A stretch of DNA of 64,000 nt from Bifidobacterium sp. ESL0784 (lineage in GTDB: Bacteria; Actinomycetota; Actinomycetes; Actinomycetales; Bifidobacteriaceae), in assembly GCF_029433295.1 (NCBI RefSeq), contig NZ_JAQTHV010000002.1:476924-540923 (forward strand), read 5' to 3'. Every line of letters starts with the position of its first letter. The stretch's first letter is position 1. Under the pieces are notes generated by a model, which had not been told where the DNA came from, made no database searches, and saw nothing but the letters and a program-made list of their open reading frames with translations. A program made the position numbers and the translations under genes. Shown in pieces: positions 6,941 through 17,353 of the stretch.

Positions 6941-9900
6941 TTACATTCCGTGATTCGTCTCGCCGGAATCCGTTGATGGAGAATCATCCGAACCATTGGG
7001 TTTGCCGGACTCAACCGAATCGCCGGAATCATCCAAAGCAGTATCGCTCTCATCGCCACCCGTCGAACGACGGCGCATGTAGAGGATTATCGCACCGCCC
7101 GCAAGCAGAATGATAATCAGCACGACGATACCGGCAACCGCTGCACCTGTCCTGGCCATCGAAGAGCGACCGTTAGCCGCGGAACCGTTGACTCTGGAGC
7201 CGTTGGGCGCAGAACCATTGGCCCCGAGAAGACCACCGACGGGACCAGCGATGGGACCTGCAACGGGAGCGCTGACGGGACCGGCGACAGGACCGGCAAG
7301 GGAAGGCTTGTTGCGGAAGACATCGGTGATGGTCACTGTGTTCCTGCTCGTGGCCTCGACCACCGTCTCCTCGCCGTTCACCGGGGCGATCGACGTGGAA
7401 TCCGCGCCGGCAGAATCGGTTTGCACGACCGCGCAATGCGCACCCAGCAAAATGTCGTTAAGCGTTGTGCTGTAACCATTCGATCCGTTCAGAACAAACG
7501 TATCGTCGCCGCCCAAATCAATCGAGACAGGGTCCCCGTCGCGCTGGTAGGTGCAGGTGGCCTTGATCTTGAACGGACCATTGCCGCGAGACTGCACGGC
7601 GCTTTCGTCGCCGGTGCGCTTCAGGACAATCGGCACCTGGCCCACGTCATACCTGTCGGTTTCGGCGACGGTGACACTGCTCAGATCGTTGATCAGCGTG
7701 GGGGTTCCGGGAACGGAGCCTGGAACGACGGAACTGGCAACAGCAGCGGCATCGGCAGCGCCGGCCTGCGCCACGGTGGCAATGGTCACTTGGCCGTTGG
7801 CAGGCAGGAACGTATGGTTCGTCGCGCCCGAATCGGTCACCTGGGTGATGGTGCACTGCGTGCCCGCAGGGAAGACGCCGAAACTCTTGGTAGCCGAGCC
7901 GGCGAGGTCGAACCTCTCGTTGAGCAGCTGCTGGCCGCGATAATCGCAGACCGCCTTGAAGGTGACGGGAACACTGCCATATCGGGAAGCCCCGGCCCCG
8001 GAAACCGCTCGGTTGACGGTAAGCGTGCCAGCGTCGTAATGGTTGGTCACCGTGGTGGCCACCAGATGGGCGATGTCGCTTGCGCTGCCGTCGCCGACGC
8101 GAACGCTCGCGCTGCCGTTGGTATTGTCGGTGACATTGTCGCCGGTGAATACCGTCTTGTCGGCTGCCGAGGTATCGGTTTCAGTGATGGTGCAGGTGGA
8201 GTTGGCCGGAACCGTATCGGCCGGCGCGCTCCAGGTCTGGCCGTCACTCAGCGTGAATGAAACGCTGTCGTCACGACCTCCATTGAACTTGACCGTCTGG
8301 CCGTCGCTAGTCGTGCAAATCGCCTTGAAGTTGAACGGACCGAAGCTGCCCTTGTCGGCCTTGGTGTCGACCTTCTTGGTGACGCTCAGACCGGAGTAGC
8401 GGTAGGTGTTGGTGATCTTCGCTGATTGGGCGGCGACCACTGCGTTGGTCGGGTTGTTGGTTCCGTCGAGCGTGTCGCCAGCGGTGATATTCACCGTATC
8501 GGAATCACTGGTGTTGTTGTCACCATTGACGCTCACGGTACGTGCGGCCTCACCGAACTGGCCGAGCGTGCCGTCTTCGGAAACCGTGCAGACGGTATTG
8601 CCGGAGCCGCTGCCATCGACACTCAACGGAATGCCCGGAAGCCTGCCGGCCGCGTAAGTGCCGTCAATCTGCTTGTTGAGCGTTATCAGACCGTGGCTCT
8701 GGCCGCCGAAGAGTATGGAATTACCATCGGCGTCCTTGCAAGTAACCGAGGCACGGACCTGCTGCGGGGTATACGCGCTCGCGGCGGCACCTTCCACGGC
8801 CTTGTTGACCTTGAGGGAACCGGTTGCGATGCGCGTGCCAAAGCGTTCCGGCGCAGCGGGATGCATGGTGCCGTCCGCTGAAGTATAAAGGATGCCGAAC
8901 TGGCCCCAAGCCTCCTGCACGCCGGCCGCCTGATCGAGCGAAACGGGAACCGATGGATCGGAATCGTCCGCGAGCGAGCCCGGGGATGTTGCCGGAACGT
9001 TCTTGGCCGTATACGTGACGTCCGCGCCCTTGCCGGGTACGAGCCCGTGATCGGTGGAAGTCGTGAAGTCAAGGGTTATACGCAGGCCGGTGACTTTCGA
9101 CCAATCTGTGACACTGGCGCTCGGAATCCAAGTAGAGGCCGAGCAGGACGTGTTCGCGGGGCTGCCGGAAATACCCGGCAACGTGCTCCACGTACCTACG
9201 CAAGGCGAGGTATCGGTGGAAGCCTCAATGGTCACCGTCGTACCCGCAGGCGCTCCTACGACGCTCGGGGCTCCGGTGAGCTCGGGATGATAGGTCGAAC
9301 CACGGTAATCGCTGCTGGCCACCACGCTCTTGTCGTGTTTGGCCGGAAGCTGCTCGAAGAACTGGACCTTCTTTTCCGTGGTGGTACCGGCGTTGACCAT
9401 GTGCAGCACCCAATCGTCCTTGCCACCCACGGCGGTATTGGCGCGGCACGGCGCGCGGTAATAGCTATGGCCGTCAAGCGCGGTGAGAGTCGGGGTGCAG
9501 GTCTGGGCGGGATCGAGCGTATTGACTGCGCCCGGCTTGCTGCCTTTTACACCACCGACGATGTAGACGTTTTCGCCGCTGGACGGGGTGACGAAAGCCG
9601 TCACCTTACCACCAATGCTGAGGGGGCTGGTGCCATCCGTAACCGGATCAACCGTGTTGGGATGACCGTCGACATACCACAAACGCGTCAAATGCTTCTT
9701 GCTGGTGACCGTGACAGGCAGGTTGACGTTCGCACCAGCCATCGCACCCGGCTCCACTTCCAACCAGATGGTCATTTTCACCACTTCGCCCGGCAACATG
9801 CGGCTCTTGCCCGCCGGCCAGCTGAACACAAGCTTGTTGGGGTTGCTGGAATCGAGCGTCGGCTCGGTATTAAGCTGTCCGGAATTGGGCACTCCGCTGA

Positions 9901-12900
9901 CAGCACCAGGCGTAAAGACAATCGAATGGGCCGGATCGCCGGGGCCTCCCTGGCCGGTATAGCGCAGTTCGGCGGGCAGGTCGGCGCTCACCTTGTCAAT
10001 ATCGAGGTACCCGGTGCCGATGTTGGAGAAGTAGACATCCCACGGCACCATCTGCCCGACCTCGACCGAAGGAGTACCGTTGTTGGCCACCTCGCTCACG
10101 CCGAGACCGGCTATGCCGGAGCCCCAGATCATAGAGGTACTGGTATCGGCAGAGGTGGATTGGTCGGGGTTGACGCCATCGCGCAGAATGCTTTCCGCTT
10201 CGGAGGAGACCGCGTTGGGCTCGCTGCCCGGGTAGACGACGTTCTGTGTATCGTTGCCGCGCTCGGTTGTGCGCTGGGCCACCCGATATTGGATCTGCGA
10301 ATTCCAAGAGACGTTGCTGGAATCCGTGAACAACTTTGGATTGCCAAGAGCGTCCGGGTTGGTGAAAGCGAAACGCAACCCTTGGATATCGTTGTATTGT
10401 GCCGACGTTACCGGCAAATCATAAGCCACACTTCCGCCGGGAAGCTGCGCCTGCTCGGCTCCGTCTTTCCATCCCATCGCGCCGCCGGGCCCGAACGGCC
10501 CGTAGACACCGATCTTCACCTTCGTGGCGCCTGCAGGGAACGTGAGCTGCGTGAGGCCGGTGAAGTTGAAGTTCTTCCAGAAGTGACCGGTTTTGGTAGA
10601 GCTGCCGCTCTTGCCCTGACCGTCGGGCCAGCTCGTCAACGTCACCTTGGTGGGCGAAAGCGTGGAATCCGCACTCGCTCCGTTGGTGCTGTTCGCGTTC
10701 ATCGTGACAGTCTGCGGCACTTGTGGATTGACCTCGACCAGGTTGTTGGGAGCGATGGTCTCGCCGATGGAGGTCAGCAGGCTTCCGGTGCGGTAATTGA
10801 CGTTCGTTCTGATGAACTTGGTGGGCTTATCTGCCGCATCGCTGTCGGTGATCGGCGCGTAGATCTGCGCGGTGGCACGGCTGACGTAGGCATTATTGCC
10901 CTCGGCGGCGCTTGGCACAAACGGCTGGTTTGTAGCACGTAATGTGTCACGCACGCGTGCCGTCAGCTTCACATGCACGTAGTTGCCTTTAGTCAGGGTC
11001 GGGCCAACCGTTGCCGGGTCGGAGGAACCTTGGAAAGTGACCGCAACGGCGACGACATTGGCAAGGTCGGCTTCCGTCATGGCGTTGGCCTGCGCGGCGG
11101 TCGTGATCGACGGATCGACGGCGAAAGTGCCGCTGCCGGTCGCGTAATTGGTCGGCGTATAGCGAAGAATATAGACACGCGAATCGGCAAGCGATATCTG
11201 GCTTGGGTCGTCTGCGCCGATATCGATATGGGTCAGCGTCTGGCGGTTGAACATGTTGGGCATCGTCGAGGTGGAATCGAGCTTGCCTGTGCCGATATCG
11301 GGAACCTGCGATGCGGTGAATGGATTCTGCGTGGCCGCGAACGGGGTATTGGCGGTATAGCAGCTGGTCTGGCTGCCGGTATCACATTCCGAAGGCGTGA
11401 CGATACGCAGGTACGAGGCACGGTTCGCAGAATCGTTGGTCGCAGAGATGTCATACGTTTGCGTCGGATAGGAACCGACCGGGACGGAAACACCATGCGG
11501 CGGTACCAGAAGGTTATACGTTCCTCCATCGCCTTCCTTGATGGCCGCTTTGTAATCAGTGATGTCGAGCTTCGCACCATTCTTCGCCACGTAATACAAC
11601 ATGCTCGGATAGGCGGGATCCGCGGCCGTCGCCCTTTCGGCATCCAACCTGTCATTCTGCGGCTGATGATGGCTCGTGTCGCCCGCATGCAGCACGCTGC
11701 CAGTGACGAACGTGCCTGCCCCACGTTTCTTGTCGCGAATCTGCCAAGTGGCTGAGAAATCACGCGTTGGGGCAGAAGCCACGACGCCCGTTCCCGGATG
11801 GGGCACGTAGGTCTTGCCTGCCGCGATGTCGGCACTACGGGCGGCATCGTCCGGCGCCAGGTTCACCTCGAGGCCGGTGACATCCTCAATATCACCGCTC
11901 GGCACCGTGTAACCCTTAAAGGAACGGTCGGCGTTCTGCCACGTTCCGTCCGGCGCCGGCACCGTGACCCAAGCGCCAGCGGAAGCGCGGAAGACCCGCA
12001 CCTCGGTGATTTTGTCATACTTCAAATACCAACCGTTGGTATACGGGGTGTCCGAAACGGCAATGGGATCGATGGAAATCAGATTGAAAACGTCATGCCA
12101 TTGATCGTTGTGCGCACCCGCGTCCGGATAATCCGCCACATCTCCGGACTGCTTGACCGACACGGAAACCATATCCGAGTCGACGCCCCAGTTGAGATGC
12201 GAGGTGACTTTCTTGCTGGACAGCGAGGCCACGGCACTGATTGGAGCCCCGGAAGCGTCGGGATCGGTGAACGTCGTGCTGATCCAGTCGTTGACGCCGT
12301 AGAAATCATGACCGATATGGGGATCCGGATTATTGAACGTGAAGATGCCGACCTTCTTCTGATTGGTCGCATCTGCGTCGAGAGCGTTGCTGTGGACGAC
12401 ATGGCCATCATCCGTCACACCGGAAGTGGCGAGACTGGTGGTGTTACCGTAATCGTATTTCGTCGGCTGCTGCGGGCCGGGATTGTCAAGGACGTCGGTC
12501 GGACCGGATCCGTCACGTTTCTGGTCACGGGCGACGAAACTGACATACTGAGAAATCGAGGTGCTGCCGGCGAAGGCGTTGTTGGCGCCCTGGGCTTCGA
12601 GCTTGAAGCGTATGCCGGTGACCTGGTCCGGAGTCGCGCCAGAATGGGCGGCGCCCAGTTTAGTCTTGAAATCCGCTGCGCCGAGGCTATACATATAACT
12701 TGTGTTCTGCTCGGCTTTGCTGTCGAGATCGACCCAGCCCACGCCTGGAAGGTTGACGCTGACGGTCAACTTGGTATGGGCGGGAATCGGTGTGGCTTCG
12801 ATGGCATTCAAATCGAAGACGTTCCAGAAATTATTAGTGTCGGAGGAGGTGCCGTCGTGGATCGTGCCGCTCCCGTCGATGGTCTTGTTGACCCAGGAAT

Positions 12901-14893
12901 CTTCAACAGTGATGACATTGGGCTGCAGATAATCGGTGTTGGCACTGGTCGACTCGGAAAAACCAACCACCGCCTGATGCTCGACCGGGACGGCATCGCT
13001 CGGGCTTACCGTCTTGTTCACGCTCACCAGTATCTGCGGCTTGACCAGCGTCATGGTCGCGGCCGGAGCCGTGGCGGATGCCGTTGCCGTGTTGTACGCG
13101 ATGACCTTCGCGGTGGTGTTGGCATCGGTGATATCCTGCGTGGTCTGGCCTGCTGGGAAGCTGTGCGCGCTTGAGGACTTCACCGTGAACCTGACGGAAG
13201 TGTTTGCGCCGGCAACTATTGGATCAACGACGCTTCCAGCCGGAGTCGATCCGAACTTGATCTCGAAGGAAGAGATGTCACCGGTGGGTGGCGCCGGGAC
13301 CGCGCCATTAGCGAATGTCACGCTCTGGTCAGGGCCGCCACCAAGCATGTGGTAGACAACCGTTCCGCTATCGGCACCCGCCGGATATGCAATACCCTCT
13401 TTGAAACCGTCGAACTGAATATCGGAACTGAAGAAGCCGCTGCCAACCTTGGCTTCCATCTTTGCCACCGCCGAGTTGCCATTAGTAAGCACAACCGTTC
13501 CGACCGCCTTGTTGCCGGCCGGATGACGGGCCGGGTCGAGGGACTCGCTCACCGTGACGTTCAATTGGTTCGGCGAAAGCGTTACCGTCGCCGGGGCCGA
13601 AGCCGTCGGCACACCGGTTTGCGATCCCTTCGCGGCGTTGGCTTGAACGATGGGACTGACGGAAGACGACGTGCTCAATCCGGCAAGCGGACTATTGCTC
13701 GCATCGTTGCGGTCAGTCGAACGCTGTTTGAGATTGAGGATAATCGGGCTGGCGGTCGCGGCATTCGGCGCCATCGTTCCGCCCGAGAAGGTGAAGCGGA
13801 GTCCGGCCACATCGCCGACGCTCACACCGGCGGGCAAGGCGAACGCAGGCGCGGCAACACCGTTGACCCAGTTCCATTTGCCGGTACCGTCTTTGACATA
13901 GGCATCCGTCTGCACCTGCGTGACGCCTGCCGGCATCACCGTAGCGCCAAAACTATCAAAATCGAAGAAACGGAACGGGTTGTTGGTGTCAAGCGAAGTG
14001 GCATTCGCGCCGGCTTGAGCATCCTGCGGAATCTGGACGACAACCTTGTCGGCGTTGATGTTCGAGGTGTTCGTGACGTTGAGTTTGAGAACCTGTGCCG
14101 CACCGGCCACGTACTGGGTATTGGCAGGATCAAACGAAGCCGTGCCTTTGGCCTCGAGCTTCTGGTCGATGCTCACCTTCGCCGTGGCCGACGAAGTCAC
14201 CGACTTGGAATTGGAAGCGGAAAGCGTTGCGGAATTGATGAAATCGGTTTTGTTGCGCGGATCGCTTGGCGAGAAGTTTGCGGGAACCTGCAACGTGAGA
14301 CCGACCGAGCCGTTCATACCTACGACCAAACCGGTCTTGTTGGTTCCGTCCGAAACAAATTGCTGGCCCGGGGTCACCGTGAACGAGGTGCCGGCGCCAA
14401 CGGTTGCGGGCCTCGAAGGCTGGTTCACCCCGCCTTCCTTCCATTGGACGTTTGCCTGCAGGGTCGAGCTGACGGTGAAATCAGTGATGACAAAGCCTTG
14501 CAGGGCCGCGGGGAGCTGATCGACGAGGCTCGCGTCTTCGCAGTTGGTCTCGGAGCAGCCGAGATTGAATTGATAGGTGAATTTGTCGCCGGGCTTGAGG
14601 GCCGTCGGGTTCGCGCCACCAACACCGTAAACGGATTGCGAGAAATTGAGGAATTGGTACTCCGGATCCCCCTGGGTGCCCACCTTATTACTACGCTGCG
14701 CAGATTGAGAGGAGCTGCTGGAAGGATTTGGATCGCTGGGGTTAGCTGAAGCGCTCACTCCGCCGCTCAGCAACGTTGCCACGGCAGCCACCATGGCCAC
14801 GAGCCACTTCAGCTGTTTCTTGGTCTGCCCACCCGCATTCTGCGTTGTATCGGCTGCGTGCTTCATTGTTCGACGCCTGTCAAACCACTTCAT
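6941..14893 (-). CDS. giant wall-anchored repeat protein (MARTG sorting signal)
   Basis: 2650-residue secreted protein. Residues 1-50 are a long signal peptide: a charged start, then LKWLVAMVAAVATLLSGG and SASA. Residues of about 60-2020 contain several diverged copies of a module of roughly 270-300 residues. Each has a stretch like FDFDSFGATVMPAGVTQV, then LPAGVSVGDVAGLRFTF, then an R-T/S-D-R block, as in DUF11-like adhesin stalks. Residues of about 2025-2530 hold four repeats resembling DUF5979 (LKVNKAVEG, LSVTKKVDTKADKGSFGPFNFKA, LTVNRAVSGAG, then a diverged fourth), each with a paired Cys. An AGPVAGPV/NGS linker leads to MARTG (about 2579), a membrane helix and RRR. A 40-residue acidic tail after the helix is unusual. 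The start at 14893 has GGGGAG 8 bases upstream; longer versions lack one. Role inferred: adhesin. Confidence 0.88.
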   Translation of the reverse strand: MKWFDRRRTMKHAADTTQNAGGQTKKQLKWLVAMVAAVATLLSGGVSASANPSDPNPSSSSSQSAQRSNKVGTQGDPEYQFLNFSQSVYGVGGANPTALKPGDKFTYQFNLGCSETNCEDASLVDQLPAALQGFVITDFTVSSTLQANVQWKEGGVNQPSRPATVGAGTSFTVTPGQQFVSDGTNKTGLVVGMNGSVGLTLQVPANFSPSDPRNKTDFINSATLSASNSKSVTSSATAKVSIDQKLEAKGTASFDPANTQYVAGAAQVLKLNVTNTSNINADKVVVQIPQDAQAGANATSLDTNNPFRFFDFDSFGATVMPAGVTQVQTDAYVKDGTGKWNWVNGVAAPAFALPAGVSVGDVAGLRFTFSGGTMAPNAATASPIILNLKQRSTDRNDASNSPLAGLSTSSSVSPIVQANAAKGSQTGVPTASAPATVTLSPNQLNVTVSESLDPARHPAGNKAVGTVVLTNGNSAVAKMEAKVGSGFFSSDIQFDGFKEGIAYPAGADSGTVVYHMLGGGPDQSVTFANGAVPAPPTGDISSFEIKFGSTPAGSVVDPIVAGANTSVRFTVKSSSAHSFPAGQTTQDITDANTTAKVIAYNTATASATAPAATMTLVKPQILVSVNKTVSPSDAVPVEHQAVVGFSESTSANTDYLQPNVITVEDSWVNKTIDGSGTIHDGTSSDTNNFWNVFDLNAIEATPIPAHTKLTVSVNLPGVGWVDLDSKAEQNTSYMYSLGAADFKTKLGAAHSGATPDQVTGIRFKLEAQGANNAFAGSTSISQYVSFVARDQKRDGSGPTDVLDNPGPQQPTKYDYGNTTSLATSGVTDDGHVVHSNALDADATNQKKVGIFTFNNPDPHIGHDFYGVNDWISTTFTDPDASGAPISAVASLSSKKVTSHLNWGVDSDMVSVSVKQSGDVADYPDAGAHNDQWHDVFNLISIDPIAVSDTPYTNGWYLKYDKITEVRVFRASAGAWVTVPAPDGTWQNADRSFKGYTVPSGDIEDVTGLEVNLAPDDAARSADIAAGKTYVPHPGTGVVASAPTRDFSATWQIRDKKRGAGTFVTGSVLHAGDTSHHQPQNDRLDAERATAADPAYPSMLYYVAKNGAKLDITDYKAAIKEGDGGTYNLLVPPHGVSVPVGSYPTQTYDISATNDSANRASYLRIVTPSECDTGSQTSCYTANTPFAATQNPFTASQVPDIGTGKLDSTSTMPNMFNRQTLTHIDIGADDPSQISLADSRVYILRYTPTNYATGSGTFAVDPSITTAAQANAMTEADLANVVAVAVTFQGSSDPATVGPTLTKGNYVHVKLTARVRDTLRATNQPFVPSAAEGNNAYVSRATAQIYAPITDSDAADKPTKFIRTNVNYRTGSLLTSIGETIAPNNLVEVNPQVPQTVTMNANSTNGASADSTLSPTKVTLTSWPDGQGKSGSSTKTGHFWKNFNFTGLTQLTFPAGATKVKIGVYGPFGPGGAMGWKDGAEQAQLPGGSVAYDLPVTSAQYNDIQGLRFAFTNPDALGNPKLFTDSSNVSWNSQIQYRVAQRTTERGNDTQNVVYPGSEPNAVSSEAESILRDGVNPDQSTSADTSTSMIWGSGIAGLGVSEVANNGTPSVEVGQMVPWDVYFSNIGTGYLDIDKVSADLPAELRYTGQGGPGDPAHSIVFTPGAVSGVPNSGQLNTEPTLDSSNPNKLVFSWPAGKSRMLPGEVVKMTIWLEVEPGAMAGANVNLPVTVTSKKHLTRLWYVDGHPNTVDPVTDGTSPLSIGGKVTAFVTPSSGENVYIVGGVKGSKPGAVNTLDPAQTCTPTLTALDGHSYYRAPCRANTAVGGKDDWVLHMVNAGTTTEKKVQFFEQLPAKHDKSVVASSDYRGSTYHPELTGAPSVVGAPAGTTVTIEASTDTSPCVGTWSTLPGISGSPANTSCSASTWIPSASVTDWSKVTGLRITLDFTTSTDHGLVPGKGADVTYTAKNVPATSPGSLADDSDPSVPVSLDQAAGVQEAWGQFGILYTSADGTMHPAAPERFGTRIATGSLKVNKAVEGAAASAYTPQQVRASVTCKDADGNSILFGGQSHGLITLNKQIDGTYAAGRLPGIPLSVDGSGSGNTVCTVSEDGTLGQFGEAARTVSVNGDNNTSDSDTVNITAGDTLDGTNNPTNAVVAAQSAKITNTYRYSGLSVTKKVDTKADKGSFGPFNFKAICTTSDGQTVKFNGGRDDSVSFTLSDGQTWSAPADTVPANSTCTITETDTSAADKTVFTGDNVTDNTNGSASVRVGDGSASDIAHLVATTVTNHYDAGTLTVNRAVSGAGASRYGSVPVTFKAVCDYRGQQLLNERFDLAGSATKSFGVFPAGTQCTITQVTDSGATNHTFLPANGQVTIATVAQAGAADAAAVASSVVPGSVPGTPTLINDLSSVTVAETDRYDVGQVPIVLKRTGDESAVQSRGNGPFKIKATCTYQRDGDPVSIDLGGDDTFVLNGSNGYSTTLNDILLGAHCAVVQTDSAGADSTSIAPVNGEETVVEATSRNTVTITDVFRNKPSLAGPVAGPVSAPVAGPIAGPVGGLLGANGSAPNGSRVNGSAANGRSSMARTGAAVAGIVVLIIILLAGGAIILYMRRRSTGGDESDTALDDSGDSVESGKPNGSDDSPSTDSGETNHGM

Positions 14894-15372
14894 ATCTCTA
14901 ACTCCCCTGGCCTTCGGATCAGAGCCTCGCGGCATATGCATTATCACAAGGGGACACTTTCCCCATTCCCCCGTCAATGCCGTTTTGCATAAATCCTTTG
15001 CCTATAACCAAAAAGCACATTAACTAAAAATATTTACCATCATCCTATCAGCGTATCGCAATTGAGAAATAAACATTTTAGGCATAGTTGTATAAAGCGC
15101 TGAAAATAAAGGATACTGCCCAGTACTTATCGATGCGTTCAGGCTTTAATCAGATGAAGAATCCTGATTTATTTTATGTAAAACCTTATAAATTATAATT
15201 GATTTATCTATTTTATTAAACTGTATATATAAGAAACATCCAGTTATTATAATATGATATATTGCACGTTCTCAGGCTGCATCGCAAACCTGGTATTTTC
15301 AAATTACGCCTCAAGAGATGAGACTCCGCAACACCGCCGAAACCGGGGCTTGGAACAATCTCCGCCTTTGTG
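14894..15372. other. AT-rich spacer upstream of the giant surface protein
   Basis: About 480 bases of AT-rich sequence between menE (stop at 15373) and the start of the giant gene. It should hold that gene's promoter and the end of the menBE transcript. I see no ORF with a ribosome site and no strong inverted repeat. Confidence 0.4.
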
Positions 15373-17259
15373 TTAGTTTTCGCCGAGCAGGAAGCGACGG
15401 ATCTTGCCCGTGCTCGTGCGCGGCAGGGAATCAACACGATAAAAACGCTGCGGCACTTTATAATGCGCCAGATTGTCCCGGCCGAACTCTCGCCACCGCG
15501 CGTCTAAGGAGCCCGAAACCTCTGCGCGGGCTTGCTTCGCCTTACTGCAGCGATCGCTCTCAACCGATTCATCGGTTTCCCGGCCGTCAACTCGCGATGT
15601 CGGTTCGCCGGTAGTAATCGCCCCGGCCCTGATAGCAGGCATATTTTTTGCGGCGGATTCGTCGGCATCCGATTCGTCAGGAACGGGAGCGGCTACGCTG
15701 GGTTGCCTGTTTTCCGCAAGCCTGTCGTAACCCTCTTTGCACACCACGTAAGCTACCGGAACCTCGCCCCACTTTTCGTCGGGCTCGGCGGTGACGGCAA
15801 TGTCATCAATGCCCGGGCATTCGGCGTAGACGCGCTCGACCTCCTCGGGGAAAACGTGCTCGCCGCCGGAAATCATCATATTGTCAAGCCGGCCGTCGAC
15901 GTAAAGATAGCCGTCGTCGTCAAGATGACCGACATCGCCGGTGCGGTACCAGCCGTCACCGGTTTTCCTGGCCTCGAAAACGCCGGGGCGATTGAGATAG
16001 CCTGGCGTGAGCGCGCCGGTTTTGATAAGGATTTCACCGGTTTCGTCCGCAAGCTCGAGCGAGGTGGTGAAGTACGGTTTGCCGCTTGCCAGCAGCTTGC
16101 GAGCGCCGTCGCCCGTGCCGGTGCCGACGATCTGCGAGCAGGTTTCGGTCATACCGTACGAACGCACCACGATCATGCCAAGCTTGTTGCAGCGTTTAAG
16201 CAGTTTGAGGTCGGACTTTTCGCCGCCCAGAATGAAACCCTTGAAGGCAGGGGAATAGCCGAAATTGGCCGGCAAGGAGACCGGGTCCGACACAGAACTT
16301 TCAATGCCGGAATTATCGGAACCCAATGCTTGGACGGAAGGCACATCCGATTGTGACGCTCGGGAAGAACGTGCACCTGAATCCGCAATATTTTCAGCAT
16401 TATTATTCGGCATACCAACGGATGCAATCGCGGAATCCGAAAGCCCCAACGCGCCCGATATTCGTCGCTCATGCTCAGGCACCAGCTCCTTGAGCATCGT
16501 CGGGACGACGGAAACCCACGTCACCGGCTCATTGGTGAGAATCCGTTCCATTTCCGGGGCGTCAAAATGATTCATCAGACGCACTGCCACACCGAAAATG
16601 AGACCACGCAGAATGATGGAATAGCCGCTGATGTGGAAAATCGGAACGGCACAAAGCCACTCGTCGGCGGGGCTCGTGCCGAGGTTCAGCGCCACGCTCG
16701 TCGCGGAAGTGAAGTGGTTGCGCACGGTCTGCTGAATGCCTTTCGGCGCGCCCGTCGAGCCGGAAGTGAACATGATGCTCACCACCTGGTCGTCGCTGAA
16801 CTCACGCGGAATCGGCGAAATTCGCAGGGAAGCAGCAGAGTTATCACCAAGTTTGAAACTGTCAGCCTTCGTGAATATCTCGTCGAAACCGACAATATGG
16901 ACGTTGCCATCGGCTGAAGCTCCATCCAGCAAATCATCGGGGAGGCTGTCGTCCTTGAGACAGCAGGCGACTCCGGCGTCGCGCATCTGGCCGGCGAGCT
17001 CGTCATTGGTCAGGCGTTTGTTGAGCCACACGACGGTCTTGCCGTATAGCAGCAGCGTGACAGCCAGCAGGTAGCCGCGGACGTTGTTATTGGAGACCAT
17101 CGCCACGTTCTGTGTTTTGAATGCACCGAACTTGCTGAGCACGCCGCCCAGCCGTTGGGCCTCGTCGAACACGTCGCCGAACGTATAGCGCGTCTCGCCG
17201 TCGAACACAGCCGTGCGTTCCGGCGTGAGCATCGCACGTTTCAGTACCCAATTGTCCAT
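15373..17259 (-). CDS. menE: o-succinylbenzoate-CoA ligase-like acyl-CoA synthetase
   Basis: 628-residue adenylate-forming enzyme. Motifs in order: SIMFTSGSTGAPKG (phosphate-binding A3), SYGMTETCSQ (A5), YRTGDVGHLDDDGYLYVDGRLDNMM (A7/A8) and RTSTGKIRR with the catalytic Lys near the C-terminus (A10). Together with menB just upstream, it is best read as MenE, which activates o-succinylbenzoate to its CoA thioester. It is longer than typical MenE (about 450-490 residues) because of a Ser-rich insert of about 70 residues before SPAFKGFILGGEKSD and an Asp/Glu/Ser-rich insert of about 70 residues before the last domain. Start 17259 has GGGGGAA; a TTG further up is unlikely. It lies 94 bases behind menB. 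A different CoA-ligase substrate remains possible. Confidence 0.75.
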   Translation of the reverse strand: MDNWVLKRAMLTPERTAVFDGETRYTFGDVFDEAQRLGGVLSKFGAFKTQNVAMVSNNNVRGYLLAVTLLLYGKTVVWLNKRLTNDELAGQMRDAGVACCLKDDSLPDDLLDGASADGNVHIVGFDEIFTKADSFKLGDNSAASLRISPIPREFSDDQVVSIMFTSGSTGAPKGIQQTVRNHFTSATSVALNLGTSPADEWLCAVPIFHISGYSIILRGLIFGVAVRLMNHFDAPEMERILTNEPVTWVSVVPTMLKELVPEHERRISGALGLSDSAIASVGMPNNNAENIADSGARSSRASQSDVPSVQALGSDNSGIESSVSDPVSLPANFGYSPAFKGFILGGEKSDLKLLKRCNKLGMIVVRSYGMTETCSQIVGTGTGDGARKLLASGKPYFTTSLELADETGEILIKTGALTPGYLNRPGVFEARKTGDGWYRTGDVGHLDDDGYLYVDGRLDNMMISGGEHVFPEEVERVYAECPGIDDIAVTAEPDEKWGEVPVAYVVCKEGYDRLAENRQPSVAAPVPDESDADESAAKNMPAIRAGAITTGEPTSRVDGRETDESVESDRCSKAKQARAEVSGSLDARWREFGRDNLAHYKVPQRFYRVDSLPRTSTGKIRRFLLGEN

Positions 17260-17353
17260 CACAGATTCCCCCAATCCGTTTCGACTATGCCATAGTCAAG
17301 CAACCGTTGCGCACGCGCAGGCTGAGACCCGGGGCGTGGGCAACGGCTTGCGA

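Noticed and set aside
9047..10942. 631-codon open frame on the plus strand, and similar frames at 11798-13174 and 13349-14749
   Set aside because: All are mirror frames of the giant surface-protein gene, kept open by its codon bias. They are Arg/Gly/His-rich and have no start signals.
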